Assembly: GCA_038043285.1 (NCBI GenBank)
Contig: JBBTCJ010000119.1
Location: 1 to 10,484, forward strand
Length of the DNA stretch: 10,484 bases
Direction of reading: 5' to 3'
Source: JBBTCJ01 sp038043285
Lineage (GTDB): Bacteria > Planctomycetota > Phycisphaerae > UBA1845
Each line of letters opens with the position of its first letter. Positions within the stretch are counted from its first letter, which is position 1. Position numbers and translations under genes: made by a program. Of the stretch, positions 1 to 7,173 are shown piece after piece. The notes beneath the pieces are model-generated. The model was not told where the DNA came from, searched no databases, and saw only the letters and a program-made list of their open reading frames with translations.

Positions 1-137
1 CGTCGTCCGGTCGCCCCTGGCTACATTGGCGGCATTCGCCGCGTCCGTGCGGGTGCTCGGGGGCTGCCGGGTGCCGGGGCGCGGCCGCTGAACTTAATCC
101 GTCGAAGCGCGGAATCGCCCGAGATGAGGAAAACGCC
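1..137. other. Left-edge region with no assignable gene
   Basis: This GC-rich stretch precedes the first gene. All three + frames are open at the left edge. One ends at a TGA (139-141) that overlaps the ATG at 138 as ATGA, but its translation is a low-complexity mix of Arg, Gly, Ala and Pro and resembles no family I know. I cannot tell an upstream gene end from chance in GC-rich DNA. Bases 126-130 (GAGGA) are the likely ribosome binding site for the gene at 138. Confidence 0.4.
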
Positions 138-959
138 ATGACCACGACGCATGACCGGGACTATGTTCTTGGAACGCATGCCGAGGAAATTGAACGACTT
201 GGTCTCCAACACCGGGTGTGGCGTCCGAAAGCCCTGGATGCCTGGCGGCGAGCGGGATTCACCATTGGACAGCAAATCATGGATGTCGGATGCGGGCCTG
301 GGTTTGCATCGCTCGATCTTGCGGAGCTTGTCGGATCAACGGGACGGGTGATCGCCGTTGACCGTTCGCGACGGTTTCTCGACGCGCTGGAAGCGTCGCG
401 TCGCGCCCGCGGCCTGACGAACATCGAAATCCATGAGTTGGATCTGGACGAAGCGGAATTGCCGCGGATCGGCGCCGACGGAGCCTGGGGACGATGGGTT
501 TTCTCCTTCGTGAAGAACCCGCGCGGCCTCCTGGCCGGCATCGCCCGGACGCTTAAGCGAGGCGGCGTCCTGGTGCTTCATGAATACTTCGACTACTCGA
601 CGTGGCGGCTCGCGCCACGGGTTCCAGAAATCGAGGACTTTGTCCGCGAGGTCATGGCTTCATGGCGCGAACACGGCGGCGAACCCGACATCGCGCTGGC
701 TCTTCCTCGCTGGATGGGCGAGCTTGGATTCGAGCTTCGTTCGGTGTCAGCGATCGTGGACGTGGTTCCACCCTCCAGCTTCGTCTGGCACTGGCCGAGT
801 TCCTTTGTCCGCGTGGGTTTGGAACGGCTCGTTGAACTGGGTCGCTTGACGACAGACCAGGCAACCGCCATCACACGGGCGCTCGCGGAAGCAGAAGCCG
901 CTCCGGACACGTTGATGATTACACCCGCCGTACTCGAGATGGTCGCCGTACTTCGCTAG
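138..959 (+). CDS. Class I SAM-dependent methyltransferase, substrate unknown
   Basis: The 273-residue protein is predicted to transfer a methyl group from S-adenosylmethionine in the cytoplasm. The Rossmann-type core is clear: motif I DVGCGPGFAS at residues 49-58 forms the glycine-rich SAM loop. The acidic end of the second strand is VIAVD (D75), which would bind the ribose. LDLDEAELP (101-109) fits the adenine-binding region, and the strand after LKRGGVLVLHEY (139-150) is typical of UbiE/Methyltransf_11-like enzymes. The last 120 residues are mostly helical and probably form the substrate lid; I recognise no acceptor-specific signature. The ATG at 138 is supported by GAGGA at 126-130, seven bases upstream. 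A 175-base gap separates it from the tRNA synthetase gene, so neighbours give no clue to the substrate. The family is secure and the substrate unknown. Confidence 0.88.
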   Translation: MTTTHDRDYVLGTHAEEIERLGLQHRVWRPKALDAWRRAGFTIGQQIMDVGCGPGFASLDLAELVGSTGRVIAVDRSRRFLDALEASRRARGLTNIEIHELDLDEAELPRIGADGAWGRWVFSFVKNPRGLLAGIARTLKRGGVLVLHEYFDYSTWRLAPRVPEIEDFVREVMASWREHGGEPDIALALPRWMGELGFELRSVSAIVDVVPPSSFVWHWPSSFVRVGLERLVELGRLTTDQATAITRALAEAEAAPDTLMITPAVLEMVAVLR

Positions 960-1134
960 AGGGCATCCCATCCCGTGGGCCGGTCCACGACCATCGCCCG
1001 GCGGCAAGGATGGAGCGCGCGGCAAACGCAGACCATCCGACGCAGTGACCGCCGTCAGCTTGGGACGGCATCCCAACTCCATCGGGCGCTCGCCGCCACT
1101 TCCCCGTCCGCGAGCTTCGATTTAGACTCCCCGC
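960..1134. other. Intergenic region with a short hairpin
   Basis: No coding signal stands out. TTGGGA (1060-1065) and TCCCAA (1071-1076) form a six-base stem with a five-base loop. There is no T-tract, so it is only a weak terminator candidate. TAGACT (1123-1128) could be a poor -10 box for the next gene, but it would leave almost no leader before the ATG at 1135. Confidence 0.3.
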
Positions 1135-2643
1135 ATGGAAAAAAAAGCCACGATCAATCGGTTAACCGAGTTCGTCGGACAGACCGTGCGACTTCAGGGC
1201 TGGGTCTACAACACGCGATCCAGCGGCAAGATCGCCTTCGTCATTCTGCGCGACGGCACGGGGCTTTGCCAGTGCGTCATGGAGAAGAACGACAGGACCG
1301 AAGCGGCCTTCGAGGAGGCGAAGAAGCTCTCGCAGGAGTCGTCGGTCGAGGTCGTCGGCTTGGTGAGGAAGGAGGAGCGCTCGGTCGGGGGGTACGAGCT
1401 GGCGGCGTCGGAGCTTCGCCTGGTGCAGGCAGCCAAGGATTACCCGATCACCCCGAAGGCCCACGGCATCGAGTTCTTGATGCGCCACCGGCACTTGTGG
1501 TTTCGTTCGAAGCGGCCTTGGCACTTGCTGCGCATTCGCGCCACCGTGGTCGATCAGATTCGACGATTCTTCAACGATCGCGGGTACCTGCTGATCGACA
1601 CGCCGATCTTCGCACCAGCGGCCGGCGAGGGTTCGCAAACGCTGTTCCGCGTGGATTACTTCGGCGAGCAGGTGTACCTCGCACAAACGGGACAACTGTA
1701 CCTGGAGGCGGCCTGCATGGCCCACGGCAACGTGTATTGCTTCGGGCCGACGTTCCGTGCGGAGAGAAGCAAGACGCGGCGTCACTTGACCGAGTTCTGG
1801 ATGGTCGAGCCGGAGATCGCCTACGCGAGTCTGGACGACGTGATCGCGGTGGCGGAGGATTTCGTCTGCTCCATCGTCGAGCGGGTGTTGCGCGATCATC
1901 GCCCGGAGCTGGTAGAGCTGGGGCGCGACGTGGCGGAGTTGGAGTCGATCAAGAAACCGTTTTATCGCCTGACCTATTCGCAGGCAGCGGAGCTTCTTCG
2001 CGGACCGCGGGCGAAGGAACTGCTGGAGCGCAGCCTGGCGGACAAACAGACGAAGCTGGTGGAGGTCTCGAAGAAGATCGACGAACTCGACGCGACGGCC
2101 AAGGACGGCGGGGCCAAGCAGTGGCAGAAGGACAAGGCCGCGGCCGAGGTTCTCGAGCTGCGCGAGGAGCGCACGGAGCTGGAGGAGCAGATTCGCAACA
2201 TCCCCCACCACATGGAATTGGCCGCGAACTTCGAGTGGGGCGGAGATCTGGGCGGCTCGGACGAGACGATCATCTCGCGGTTGCACGATCGACCGGTGTT
2301 CGTCACCCATTACCCCAAGGGCTGCAAGGCGTTCTACATGCGCGAGGACCGCAACGACTCGCGGGTCGTGGAAAACTTCGACCTGCTCGCGCCGCAGGGG
2401 TTCGGGGAGGTCATCGGCGGATCGGCCCGCGAGGAGGATTATGACCGCCTGGTGGCCCGCATTCAGCATGAACGTTTGCCGCAGCAGGACTACGAGTGGT
2501 ACTTGGACCTGCGCCGCTACGGCAGCGTTCCGCACGGCGGTTTCGGGCTGGGCGTCGAGCGCACGGTGGCCTGGCTTTGCGGCGTGAAACACATCCGCGA
2601 AACGATTCCCTATCCGAGGATGATGGGAAAGTTTTATCCATAG
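1135..2643 (+). CDS. asnS: Asparaginyl-tRNA synthetase with coiled-coil insert
   Basis: This class II aminoacyl-tRNA synthetase (EC 6.1.1.22) charges tRNA-Asn with asparagine. The OB-fold anticodon-binding domain (about 15-100) includes VRLQGWVYNTRSSGKIAF. The catalytic domain has AQTGQLYLEAA (183-193), motif 2 FRAERSKTRRHLTEFWMVEPE (207-227), DLLAPQGFGEVIGGS (416-430) and motif 3 GGFGLGVERTVAW (468-480). The ending IPYPRMMGKFYP and the motif wording match the Bacillus-type enzyme, about 430 residues, more than the E. coli type. This protein has 502 residues; nearly all the excess is a charged segment at about 291-360 between YSQAAELL and FEWGGDLGG. It contains heptad-like helix and should project from the catalytic domain. 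AsnRS is chosen over AspRS and LysRS because of the RHLTEFWMVEPE and SVPHGGFGLGVER wording. The ATG at 1135 has no clear Shine-Dalgarno sequence. Its presence implies direct asparaginylation rather than sole reliance on the GatCAB route. Confidence 0.97.
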   Translation: MEKKATINRLTEFVGQTVRLQGWVYNTRSSGKIAFVILRDGTGLCQCVMEKNDRTEAAFEEAKKLSQESSVEVVGLVRKEERSVGGYELAASELRLVQAAKDYPITPKAHGIEFLMRHRHLWFRSKRPWHLLRIRATVVDQIRRFFNDRGYLLIDTPIFAPAAGEGSQTLFRVDYFGEQVYLAQTGQLYLEAACMAHGNVYCFGPTFRAERSKTRRHLTEFWMVEPEIAYASLDDVIAVAEDFVCSIVERVLRDHRPELVELGRDVAELESIKKPFYRLTYSQAAELLRGPRAKELLERSLADKQTKLVEVSKKIDELDATAKDGGAKQWQKDKAAAEVLELREERTELEEQIRNIPHHMELAANFEWGGDLGGSDETIISRLHDRPVFVTHYPKGCKAFYMREDRNDSRVVENFDLLAPQGFGEVIGGSAREEDYDRLVARIQHERLPQQDYEWYLDLRRYGSVPHGGFGLGVERTVAWLCGVKHIRETIPYPRMMGKFYP

Positions 2644-2670
2644 CCATCGCGCATCGAGGCGCTGCACGCG

Positions 2671-2700
2671 TTCGACCCACAACTACCGGACGGGTACAAT
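2671..2700 (+). promoter_or_regulatory. Possible promoter for the Fic gene
   Basis: TACAAT at 2695-2700 matches the -10 consensus in five of six bases. TTCGAC (2671-2676) lies 18 bases upstream but is a poor -35 match. A start near 2707 would give a leader of about 26 bases to the ATG at 2733. It also lies downstream of the earlier in-frame starts, supporting 2733 as the true start. The evidence is sequence resemblance only. Confidence 0.35.
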
Positions 2701-2732
2701 CTCTTGCGTATAGATGCACCGGGATTTTCAAC

Positions 2733-4097
2733 ATGGAACTTTGGCTGCCCAGTCAACTTGCGCTGAACGGGACCACGAACGCCCTGATCCAGGACGCCGA
2801 AGAGGCCGCGCGCCGGGTTGACGACCATCGACCGTTGCCTGCGGAAGTCGTTGCGCGAATCGAGGACGAACTGCTGGGGGAGCGGGTGTACAACAGCAAT
2901 GCCATTGAGGGGAATACGCTTGATCTGCGTGAAACCATCATGATCTTGAAACAAGGGTCGGCGGGGTCGGCCAAGAAGCGCGAAGCGAAGGAGGCCCAGA
3001 ACCTGGGCACGGCGGCCCGGGCCATCACGGAGTGGGTGGACGGTGAAACGTGCGCTCACGATATCGACAGGCTCCGTGAGATTCATCGAATGATTCTCGG
3101 TGGGATTGACGACGATTGGGCGGGACGCTTCCGTGGGCACGACGTGATGATCCGCGGCGCGAAGCATCAGCCGCCGGACCACACCCTTGTACCGGCGCTG
3201 ATCGAACGCGTCATGCGCGAGTTGCGGGAAGCGGACAGCGACAGGAACGCGATCTTTCAGGCGGCGTGGGCTCATTGGGCAATTGCGAGGATCCACCCCT
3301 TCCACGACGGCAATGGTCGAATCGCGCGCCTGTGGCAGGACATTGTGTTGCTCGAAGGCAAGCTAACATGCGCAATCATCCGCCCGGAAGATCGACGGGA
3401 GTATCTTGAGTCGCTTGGACAGGCGGACGAGGGAGACTTCAACCCGCTGGTGCAGCTTGTGACGCGACGAACGGCTGCAACGCTGGACAAGTACTTGACC
3501 GAGTTGGGGCGCGACGCCGAACTCACGGAGTCGATTGCCGCGATTGCCGGTGAGGCTGACGAGCGGCAATCGGAGAAGGCGCAGCTTCAGTATCAGCGAT
3601 GGGAACGGCTGATGCAACGATTGCGCCGCGAGTTCGAACTGGTCGCCGGACGATTCAGTGAAAAGTCCCGGTCCGTTCGGATTCAGTTTCAGCGGTTCGA
3701 ATTGATCGACCGAGCGAAATGGCAGAACATTCTCTCGGGCATTGGGGGTTCGCGGACTTCGTATTTTAATCTTGATTTCTGGATGGCGGGAAAGCGACGA
3801 CGCTACTGCTTCTTCTTCGGCAAGCATTTCTGGACCGAACAGGACACCGACGAAGACCATTCGGAATACCGCGTGAGTCTGTTGATCGGCGAAGATGACG
3901 GAACGGGGGAAACCGTCCGGCTGGACAAGATCGAAGGGTGTCCTATCCGCGTGCGTGAAGTGTTCGTAGTTGACAAGGAGTTCGTTTGTCGGAAGGTGGA
4001 TTCCTCGACGGGCATATCATCGTACGATCGAGGTGTTTCCGCGACCCGTGTTGCATTGGATTTCATCGAGGATGTCGTCCGACATCGGCTTTCCTGA
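2733..4097 (+). CDS. Fic-domain protein with N-terminal inhibitory motif and novel C-terminal domain
   Basis: Fic proteins usually transfer AMP from ATP to a target protein's hydroxyl side chain. This 454-residue protein has the complete active-site motif HPFHDGNGRIAR (188-199), including catalytic H188, the Mg-binding acid D192 and the phosphate-binding GNGR. SNAIEG (55-60) fits the (S/T)xxxE(G/N) inhibitory helix; being N-terminal, it makes this a class II, self-inhibited Fic protein in which E59 should contact R199. RGAKHQPPDH (141-150) is the likely target-binding flap. A charged helical linker (about 256-305) leads to a C-terminal region (about 306-454) rich in aromatic and basic residues, including FNLDFWMAGKRRRYCFFFGK (345-364). 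It does not look like the winged helix found in many Fic proteins, and I do not recognise it. The frame stays open to 2496, but that part overlaps asnS and reads as noise; 2733 begins the usual Fic N-terminus. No antitoxin gene is adjacent, which suits built-in inhibition. Confidence 0.9.
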   Translation: MELWLPSQLALNGTTNALIQDAEEAARRVDDHRPLPAEVVARIEDELLGERVYNSNAIEGNTLDLRETIMILKQGSAGSAKKREAKEAQNLGTAARAITEWVDGETCAHDIDRLREIHRMILGGIDDDWAGRFRGHDVMIRGAKHQPPDHTLVPALIERVMRELREADSDRNAIFQAAWAHWAIARIHPFHDGNGRIARLWQDIVLLEGKLTCAIIRPEDRREYLESLGQADEGDFNPLVQLVTRRTAATLDKYLTELGRDAELTESIAAIAGEADERQSEKAQLQYQRWERLMQRLRREFELVAGRFSEKSRSVRIQFQRFELIDRAKWQNILSGIGGSRTSYFNLDFWMAGKRRRYCFFFGKHFWTEQDTDEDHSEYRVSLLIGEDDGTGETVRLDKIEGCPIRVREVFVVDKEFVCRKVDSSTGISSYDRGVSATRVALDFIEDVVRHRLS

Positions 4098-4147
4098 CCA
4101 TTCATCATGCCGGCGTTCAGAATAGGCTCTTGCCCAGTGAGGAAGCC

Positions 4148-4777
4148 GTGACCCGATGCATGCACGGTCTTGGCGCCATCATCCTCTGCGGCGGGCAGAG
4201 CCGGCGGATGGGCGAGCCAAAGTTATCGCTGCCCATCGGCGACGAGACGATGCTTGGCCGCACCACGCGAGTTGTCGGCGAGGTCGCCCACCCCATTGTC
4301 GTCGTGTCGAGGATGGATCAACCGCTTCCGCCGCTGCCGGAGGGAGTGGAGATCGCTCACGATGCCGAAGAGGGCTTGGGTCCGATCGCGGGTTTGGCCT
4401 CTGGGTTCGCCAGGCTGGCTGGTCGATGCGAGGCCGTGGTCGCGGTTTCGTGTGACCATCCATTGTTGCGGTCGGAGCTGCTTCGCAAGCTTGCAGAGTT
4501 GCTCGGCGAAGCACCGGCGATCGCCCCGATCCACGAAGGTCGATCGTATCCGCTCCTGGCCCTCTACCGCGCCGAGGTTGGGGCTTACGTCGAGGCCATG
4601 CTCGCGGAGCACGACTTGCGGGCGCAGAATCTGTTGGAACGGGTGCAAGCAAGGCTGATCTCTTCGGACCTGCTCCGTGACGTTGACCCCGACCTCGACT
4701 CGCTCTTCAACGTGAACGATCAGGTTTCGTACGAACAGGCGTTGCGGATGCTCCGAGCCCGCGGAGAGATGGAATGA
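4148..4777 (+). CDS. mobA: Molybdenum cofactor guanylyltransferase MobA
   Basis: MobA joins GMP from GTP to molybdopterin-bound molybdenum, making the guanine dinucleotide form used by DMSO-reductase-family enzymes. The 209-residue product has the nucleotidyltransferase loop LCGGQSRRMGEPK (13-25), in which K25 would contact phosphate. It also has GLGPIAGL (76-83), the metal-binding SCDHP (101-105, D103) and a C-terminal FNVND resembling the family's NxN segment. Length is typical of MobA and too short for IspD- or GlmU-type enzymes; a related MobA-like nucleotidyltransferase such as MocA is the main alternative. The GTG start at 4148 is chosen because GAGGA at 4139-4143 lies four bases upstream and the family motif follows directly. 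The open frame back to 3986 overlaps the Fic gene and is not credible. The gap to the Fic gene is 50 bases, so co-transcription is possible. No other moa or moe gene is in view. Confidence 0.9.
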   Translation: MTRCMHGLGAIILCGGQSRRMGEPKLSLPIGDETMLGRTTRVVGEVAHPIVVVSRMDQPLPPLPEGVEIAHDAEEGLGPIAGLASGFARLAGRCEAVVAVSCDHPLLRSELLRKLAELLGEAPAIAPIHEGRSYPLLALYRAEVGAYVEAMLAEHDLRAQNLLERVQARLISSDLLRDVDPDLDSLFNVNDQVSYEQALRMLRARGEME

Positions 4778-4856
4778 TTCGCGGCGGCATGGGTCGATCG
4801 AGTGCGGGGATGGCCGAACCGCGGGCGCGGCCTGCATACCTATCCTACCTCTGAAA

Positions 4857-4899
4857 GCGGAGAATCTCGACGCCGAGGCACGAATCGCGGAGAATCTCG
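4857..4899. repeat. 13-base direct repeat, two copies 30 apart
   Basis: GCGGAGAATCTCG occurs at 4857-4869 and again at 4887-4899. The rest of the 30-base unit is not conserved. It could be a regulator's paired half-sites or remnants of a tandem duplication; there is no other support for either. Confidence 0.6.
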
Positions 4900-5123
4900 C
4901 CATGCGCGAGCTGTGTCGCGGGGGAGGCATCGAGCGGAGAAACGAAGCAGATTCTTCGCGACGCTCAGAACGACGGCGGGTGGTGCGCAGCACGAAGGCG
5001 AGCGGCGATAAGAATGACGCGCAAACGTGTTCAGAAGGACAGCGACGTGCGATCATACAAACGGCGCGGGTGACTTGTGAGCGTCTCCTAGAGTGCCAAG
5101 AAGGACGCTGGGAGGAGGCGCCG

Positions 5124-5168
5124 CGCGGGCTGACCCTTGACACTTCGCGTCATGGGGAGCAGCCCGCG
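5124..5168. repeat. Long imperfect palindrome upstream of the secreted-protein gene
   Basis: CGCGGGCT (5124-5131) pairs with AGCCCGCG (5161-5168). Inside it, CCCTTGAC (5134-5141) pairs with GTCATGGGG, apart from one T-T mismatch, leaving a small loop. The arms share the GGGCT/AGCCC core of the other palindromes in this window, so it may belong to the same family. It lies 46 bases before the chosen start at 5215 and encloses an earlier in-frame TTG (5137). Confidence 0.7.
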
Positions 5169-5214
5169 TCTCGGGGTCGGCATTTTTCTTTGGCGCACCT
5201 GGAAGGAGTGGTTC

Positions 5215-6936
5215 ATGGTGAGGACGGGCGGTAGACGATGGGCGGCGTGTGCGGCGCGGCAGGGCGCGGCGTGGACGCTGTTGTTGGCGGGCACGGCGCT
5301 GGGCGGAGCGAAGGAGTTGGAACCGGTGCTGCGGCTGGTGCCGGCGGACCTTCCGGTGATCGTCGCGTTTGAGAACCTCGAAAAGTTCGACAAGACCATG
5401 ACCGGGTTCGTGAAGTCGATCTCCCCGGACGCGACCTTCGGCGGAATCCTTTCGGACATCAAGAAGGATTTGCGCATCGGGGAGTGGATTGATTTCACCA
5501 AGCCGATCGCCCTGCTGCAAGTGGACACGACGCGTCCGGATTCGTCGGTCGTCGTGGCCGTCGTGCCCGAGTTCGCGACGAAAGTGAAGACCGTCGCCGA
5601 GGCCAGGGAAGAGGGCGGGATGTGGGAGATTCCGGCCGGCGAGAACCGCACGATGTACGTGATCGCCAAGGGCGACTATGTCGTGGCGGGGCAGGACCGC
5701 GTGGCGGTGGAGAAGTTGAAGTCGGCCGAGGGCAAGGTGTTCAGCGAGAACTTCGCGGCGCGGAAGGAGCTGCTCGAGGGGCGAGAGGGGCTGATCCACG
5801 TGCAGTTTTCTCCGTCGATGCGCGGACCGCTGCTGACGGGGTTGTCGCAGGGGGCGCAGATGGCCCCGATGGTGGGGATGATGTTGGGTCCGGCGGCCGG
5901 CGACGCGGCGATGATCAGCAGTACGGTGCTCGCGCTGCTCGACGGGATCGGGCAATTCGTCCAGCAGGTGGATTACCTCGACGTGGCCGTCGGCGTTTCG
6001 GAGGCAGCCGCGGACGTCACCGTCGCCGCGGGGTTCTTGGACGGGGCGATTCACGAATACGTGGTGAAGCAGAAGCCGGCGCAGGGCGAGTTGCTTTCGA
6101 CGATCGGCGAGCGTCCTTTTGTGTTCGCGCTGGGCTGGGAGGTTCCCGGCGAGGATTCGCCGTTTACGGACTATTTCCTGGACAAGGCGTTGGCCGCGGC
6201 GGCTCCGAAAGTGCCAGTTAACGGCACTCACGCAGCGGGAGGGGAGAATCCGGCGGCGCTCCAGGAGGCGGCGGGCGTCTATCGCGAGCTGTTCCACAAG
6301 GTCAGCGGGATGAACATGGCCCTGACCGCGACGCCGCAGGGCCTTCGCGCCGTCGGCGATTATCTCGGCAAGGACGCGGCGGCGATTCTTGATGCGGCCA
6401 AGGCGAGCATGACCAAGGCGGGAGCGATCACCAAGGGCTTCAGCGGCGGAGCGAGTTACGAGGAGAGCGGCTCGCGAAAAATCGGCGAGACGACAGTTCA
6501 TGAATACGCGATGAAATTCGACGCCGGCGGCGCCGCGGCGACGCAGGCGTCGAAACTGCTCGGCGACAACGTCCGCCTGTCGTTGGGACTCGTCGAGGGA
6601 CGCGTACGCTACTGCCTGGGTACGGAGGAGGACGCGGGTGCGGCCTTCGGTGAGAAGGCGGCGCAGCCGCTGTCGGCGTCGAAGGCCGCGGCAGCCACGT
6701 TGGCGAAGCTGCCGAAAAAGCGGAACGTTGTGCTGCTGGTGGATCCGATCGGAGCCATGCCGCTGCTGGGTTCACTGCTGGGGATGGTCGCGCAAGGGGT
6801 GGCCGGCGGAGGCGAGCCGGTGGGGTTGTCGATCAGCGTGTCCGGCGAGCCGGCCCGCCTGGACATTCATCTTCCCGCGAAGACCCTGGCGGCGTGGGTG
6901 GCGGCGATGTCGGCTGGGAAGACTCAGCCCACCTAA
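5215..6936 (+). CDS. Secreted protein of unknown function, 573 residues
   Basis: I do not recognise the family with confidence. The N-terminus is a Sec signal peptide: basic MVRTGGRR, a hydrophobic core WTLLLAGTALG (about 20-30), and a probable cleavage site after ALG or GGA near residue 30-32. The mature part begins with a strand-like segment, LVPADLPVIVAFENLEKFDK, recalling the opening of DUF3352-like planctomycete proteins, where a repeated alpha/beta unit follows a phrase such as 'P-A-D-x-P-V'. A hydrophobic, Met- and Gly-rich stretch lies at about 205-240 and another near the C-terminus (VDPIGAMPLLGSLLGMVAQG); these look amphipathic or surface-seeking rather than clear membrane spans. 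No catalytic motif, sortase or PEP-CTERM signal is visible. The start at 5215 is set by GGAAGGAG at 5201-5208, six bases upstream; an earlier in-frame TTG at 5137 sits inside a hairpin and would spoil the signal peptide. The gene is flanked by palindrome-rich gaps and is probably transcribed alone. Confidence 0.85.
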   Translation: MVRTGGRRWAACAARQGAAWTLLLAGTALGGAKELEPVLRLVPADLPVIVAFENLEKFDKTMTGFVKSISPDATFGGILSDIKKDLRIGEWIDFTKPIALLQVDTTRPDSSVVVAVVPEFATKVKTVAEAREEGGMWEIPAGENRTMYVIAKGDYVVAGQDRVAVEKLKSAEGKVFSENFAARKELLEGREGLIHVQFSPSMRGPLLTGLSQGAQMAPMVGMMLGPAAGDAAMISSTVLALLDGIGQFVQQVDYLDVAVGVSEAAADVTVAAGFLDGAIHEYVVKQKPAQGELLSTIGERPFVFALGWEVPGEDSPFTDYFLDKALAAAAPKVPVNGTHAAGGENPAALQEAAGVYRELFHKVSGMNMALTATPQGLRAVGDYLGKDAAAILDAAKASMTKAGAITKGFSGGASYEESGSRKIGETTVHEYAMKFDAGGAAATQASKLLGDNVRLSLGLVEGRVRYCLGTEEDAGAAFGEKAAQPLSASKAAAATLAKLPKKRNVVLLVDPIGAMPLLGSLLGMVAQGVAGGGEPVGLSISVSGEPARLDIHLPAKTLAAWVAAMSAGKTQPT

Positions 6937-6937
6937 G

Positions 6938-6988
6938 GATTGTCGACTGCGGATGGACGATTGTCGATTGGACGGTGCTGATTGTCGA
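6938..6988. repeat. Three copies of GATTGTCGA at 21-base period
   Basis: GATTGTCGA occurs at 6938-6946, 6959-6967 and 6980-6988, each exactly 21 bases apart, starting two bases after the stop of the secreted-protein gene. The spacers between copies are only loosely similar (GGA-type triplets recur). The 21-base step equals two helical turns and seven codons, but no protein is credible across it. Confidence 0.8.
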
Positions 6989-7173
6989 TCGGCGATGGCA
7001 ATCGCAATGCGAGGTCGATTGCGGCCGGAGCCACCTTTCGGTACGCCGGCATAGAGAACCGGTGGAGCATTCGAAGGTTGAGCGGAAGCGCTGGGTGACT
7101 CGACCAGGAATTCACCAGCGGGCTTGCCCCGTTGGCGCCGTGACGTTGATCCGGTCGGCGAACTGAACCCCCG

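Larger units (their letters stand above)
4778..5214. other. 437-base intergenic region without a supportable gene
   Basis: Small open frames on both strands here give Arg/Gly/Ser-rich noise with no family resemblance. The stretch contains a 13-base direct repeat (GCGGAGAATCTCG at 4857-4869 and 4887-4899, exactly 30 apart) and, at its end, a long imperfect hairpin (5124-5168). TTGACA at 5137-5142 matches a perfect -35 box but has no acceptable -10 partner. The region presumably carries the promoter of the next gene, which I cannot place. Confidence 0.6.

Noticed and set aside
1..141. Partial upstream gene ending in TGA that overlaps the ATG at 138 as ATGA
   Set aside because: The overlap looks like translational coupling, but the 46-residue translation is low-complexity Arg/Gly/Pro text and two other frames are equally open at the edge.
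1162..2682. 506-residue open frame on the - strand opposite asnS
   Set aside because: It is a shadow caused by high GC content; asnS is certain, and the antisense product is rich in Arg, Leu and His with no family motif.
2496..2732. N-terminal extension of the Fic gene into the asnS 3' end
   Set aside because: The 79 extra residues overlap asnS by almost 150 bases and resemble no Fic N-terminus; a TACAAT box lies downstream of that start.
3986..4147. Longer start for mobA inside the Fic gene
   Set aside because: MobA motifs begin directly after the GTG at 4148, which has its own GAGGA; the extension overlaps the Fic coding region.
5137..5142. Perfect TTGACA as a -35 promoter element
   Set aside because: No TATAAT-like hexamer lies 16-18 bases downstream; the positions hold CAGCCCG-type sequence inside the hairpin arm.
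5053..6501. 482-residue open frame on the - strand opposite the secreted-protein gene
   Set aside because: The product is dominated by Arg and His runs typical of antisense translation, whereas the + strand frame has a signal peptide and a good ribosome binding site.
6894..7166. 90-residue open frame after the secreted-protein gene
   Set aside because: It translates the 21-base repeats and flanking palindromes, and has no ribosome binding site or family resemblance.
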